This document shows positions 62,477 through 64,000 of a DNA stretch of 64,000 bases, in pieces. The stretch covers positions 18,322 to 82,321 of the forward strand of contig NZ_JACEIB010000005.1 in the NCBI RefSeq assembly GCF_013778325.1, in the 5' to 3' direction. Position 1 is the stretch's first letter, and every line of letters begins with the position of its first letter. This DNA is from Sphingomonas chungangi (GTDB lineage Bacteria; Pseudomonadota; Alphaproteobacteria; Sphingomonadales; Sphingomonadaceae). The notes beneath the pieces were generated by a model. That model had not been told where the DNA came from, made no database searches, and saw nothing but the letters and a program-made list of their open reading frames with translations. The position numbers and the translations under genes are program-made.

Positions 62477-63691
62477 ATGGATCGGGGAGACGACCGGAAA
62501 ATCATGAGAAAGATGGCGATAGTGGATCAGACAGCCCGAATCGTGCCTGCGCCGTTCCGGCGCTGGATACGACGTATTGTTATTGCCCTGCCGATCGTGC
62601 TGCTCATCCTGGTTACAGTTGGCCGAAGCGAGATCGTCGGCGCGATGAGGCACCCATCGACGCCGTTCGATGTTAAAGCTGAGCCGCCGCCCCCCGATTA
62701 TTCGCAGCAGAAAGCCTGGATGGCGTTCCCAGGTCGGCGCGGTCTTGAGCGTTCAGTCCCTCCTGGCTATGCCGTGGTCGGCGATGAAGAGGCGCCTGCC
62801 GACGTGTTCTTCATCCATCCAACGACCTATCGTGACAACGACATCTGGAACGCGCCTTATGATGCTCCGGATTCCAAGGCGCCGCTCAACCCGCCAGTCT
62901 TGCTTGAGCAACTGAGCGTATTCAACGGCTGCTGCCGTATGTACGCTCCCCATTATCGTCAGGCCACGCTCGCCGGTCTAAGCAAGAGCCAACCAGCAAT
63001 GGATCTTGCCTATTCGGATGTCCTCCGTGCCTTTCGCTTCTACATCGCTCACGTGAATAAAGGACGGCCTTTCATCGTCGCCTCGCATAGTCAGGGAACG
63101 GCACATGCCGTACGTCTCTTACAGGATGAGATCATAGGAACGCCGTTACAGAGCAGACTCGTCGTTGCCTATCTGGTTGGCGGCTACGTGCCGAGCGACT
63201 TTGCCAAGATCGGAATGCCCGCTTGTGAGGATTCACGTCAGATTGATTGCGTCCTGTCCTGGAACACGATCCAAGCAGGACGCAATGGCGCCCGGATGCT
63301 GATCGACAACAAGACCTATTATTGGCAAGGTAAAATGAAAGATCATGACCAAGCGCCGGCAATTTGCGTTAATCCGCTGACTTGGAACGAAACTGGTTCT
63401 GCGCTAGCGCAAGCCAACTCGGGCAGCGTCCCCTTTCCAAAGGCACCCTTTCCAGTCGGCCCTTCCTCGCTTCCTCTTTTTGAGCATCTTACAGGCGCCG
63501 TCTGCCACGGAAATCTCTTGGAGGTGGATATCCCGCGATCCTCACCCAGAGGCTTTAGGGATATTCTGAGCCTTTTATTCGGCAGTTACCACCTGAGTGA
63601 TTACGGCATATTCTATGCCGCCATTTATCGCAATGCGATTGATCGGGTGAATGCATGGAAACAAAGGCATAACTCTACCAGACTACCATGA
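62477..63691 (+). CDS. DUF3089 alpha/beta-hydrolase-like membrane-anchored protein
   Basis: 404 aa (an ATG at 62504 is an alternative start). One N-terminal transmembrane helix (IRRIVIALPIVLLILVTVG, about 32-50) precedes a periplasmic-type domain. VFFIHPTTYRDND, HYRQATLAG, and the nucleophile elbow VASHSQGTAHAVRLL are the marks of DUF3089, an uncharacterised alpha/beta hydrolase family common in sphingomonads. The region is noticeably less GC-rich than the core genes. It may act on an ester at the inner membrane before uptake; this is inferred from its location. Confidence 0.85.
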   Translation: MDRGDDRKIMRKMAIVDQTARIVPAPFRRWIRRIVIALPIVLLILVTVGRSEIVGAMRHPSTPFDVKAEPPPPDYSQQKAWMAFPGRRGLERSVPPGYAVVGDEEAPADVFFIHPTTYRDNDIWNAPYDAPDSKAPLNPPVLLEQLSVFNGCCRMYAPHYRQATLAGLSKSQPAMDLAYSDVLRAFRFYIAHVNKGRPFIVASHSQGTAHAVRLLQDEIIGTPLQSRLVVAYLVGGYVPSDFAKIGMPACEDSRQIDCVLSWNTIQAGRNGARMLIDNKTYYWQGKMKDHDQAPAICVNPLTWNETGSALAQANSGSVPFPKAPFPVGPSSLPLFEHLTGAVCHGNLLEVDIPRSSPRGFRDILSLLFGSYHLSDYGIFYAAIYRNAIDRVNAWKQRHNSTRLP

Positions 63692-63912
63692 GAATGCCGA
63701 ATGTTGAATTTTCTTCGATCGCCACCCGATACGACAATCTCGCTGACAACTTCCTCGCGCTGGTCAAGCCCGCCGCAATATGGCTGTGGCTCCGCGCTAA
63801 TAGCCCACGGCCTAGCCTGCTTTTCGACGCGGCATTGCGGGGTTGCGGCTTAGCCCCGCTGGTCGAGAGCCTGATCGAGCCTCCAACGCCGACCGCGACC
63901 GAATCGAGGTGA
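63688..63912 (+). pseudogene. IS5-family transposase, C-terminal remnant
   Basis: 74-codon frame with MPNVEFSSIATRYDNLADNFLALVKPAAIWLWLRA. The R-I/S-x-T-R-Y-D-x-L-A-x-N-F-L-A block and following WLR match the last 40 residues of IS5-family transposases, which normally end soon after. Here the frame runs on into unrelated sequence. The DDE catalytic core is missing. It begins within the DUF3089 stop codon, so an IS fusion has set the right edge of that gene. Confidence 0.72.
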
Positions 63913-64000
63913 AGCTCGTGACGTGCGCCCCTGATTGTTACCACTCAGAGGTAGAGTCCGGCTCCTTCATGATGGTTGGTTGAGGGGATGGCAACGGGGC

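Noticed and set aside
63675-63944. Minus-strand 89-codon frame at the right edge
   Set aside because: It is antisense to the recognisable IS5 transposase tail and lacks motifs.

Overview
The window is chromosomal DNA of a sphingomonad (Alphaproteobacteria, Sphingomonadales). The evidence is high GC, a DivK-type response regulator, a MipZ division-site ATPase, class I lysyl-tRNA synthetase, the rpmF-plsX-fabH-ihfA-merR order, lptC-lptA-lptB-rpoN, a PgmG-type hexose phosphomutase and several palindromic intergenic repeat types. I saw no rRNA, tRNA or CRISPR array.

Region 1 (1-47.4 kb) is core-like. It opens with the end of a TonB-dependent receptor, a periplasmic trehalase and a COG2509 flavoprotein. 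Next come divK with a small operon (DUF3572, HAD, RidA, GDPD, COG3146 acyltransferase), panC diverging from mipZ, and a phosphomannomutase. A DNA-repair neighbourhood follows, with a ligase-associated exonuclease, DEXH helicase and PdeM phosphoesterase but no ligase, plus two unannotated small basic proteins. Then come msrA, aspartate aminotransferase and a PabB-PabC fusion, the L32/lipid/IHF operon, a DinG-like helicase, lysS and a DUF885 peptidase-like protein. After these are two RcnB-like proteins, a slipin coupled to an orphan [2Fe-2S] subunit, a glycine-rich double cold-shock protein, TerC, RNase D, the Lpt export genes with rpoN, and a 3-methyladenine glycosylase.

Region 2 (47.4-48.8 kb) is a scar. 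It holds a deleted and frameshifted IS3-family element next to the N-terminal part of a tyrosine recombinase.

Region 3 (48.8-64 kb) is an accessory catabolic island with visibly more A/T-ending codons, closed on the right by the 3' end of an IS5-family transposase. It encodes a TonB-dependent receptor, a type-B carboxylesterase, an acyl-CoA synthetase, a TetR regulator, an MFS transporter, two further alpha/beta hydrolases, a MFE-2-like SDR, a thiolase, a polyol dehydrogenase and a DUF3089 hydrolase. Three copies of one operator-like motif, each just upstream of a TTGAC -35-like hexamer, precede the receptor, the transporter and the SDR-thiolase pair, which suggests a single regulon under the local TetR protein. 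The gene set fits uptake and hydrolysis of an ester, CoA activation and thiolytic shortening of the acid, and oxidation of a polyol moiety. The actual substrate is not known from the sequence.
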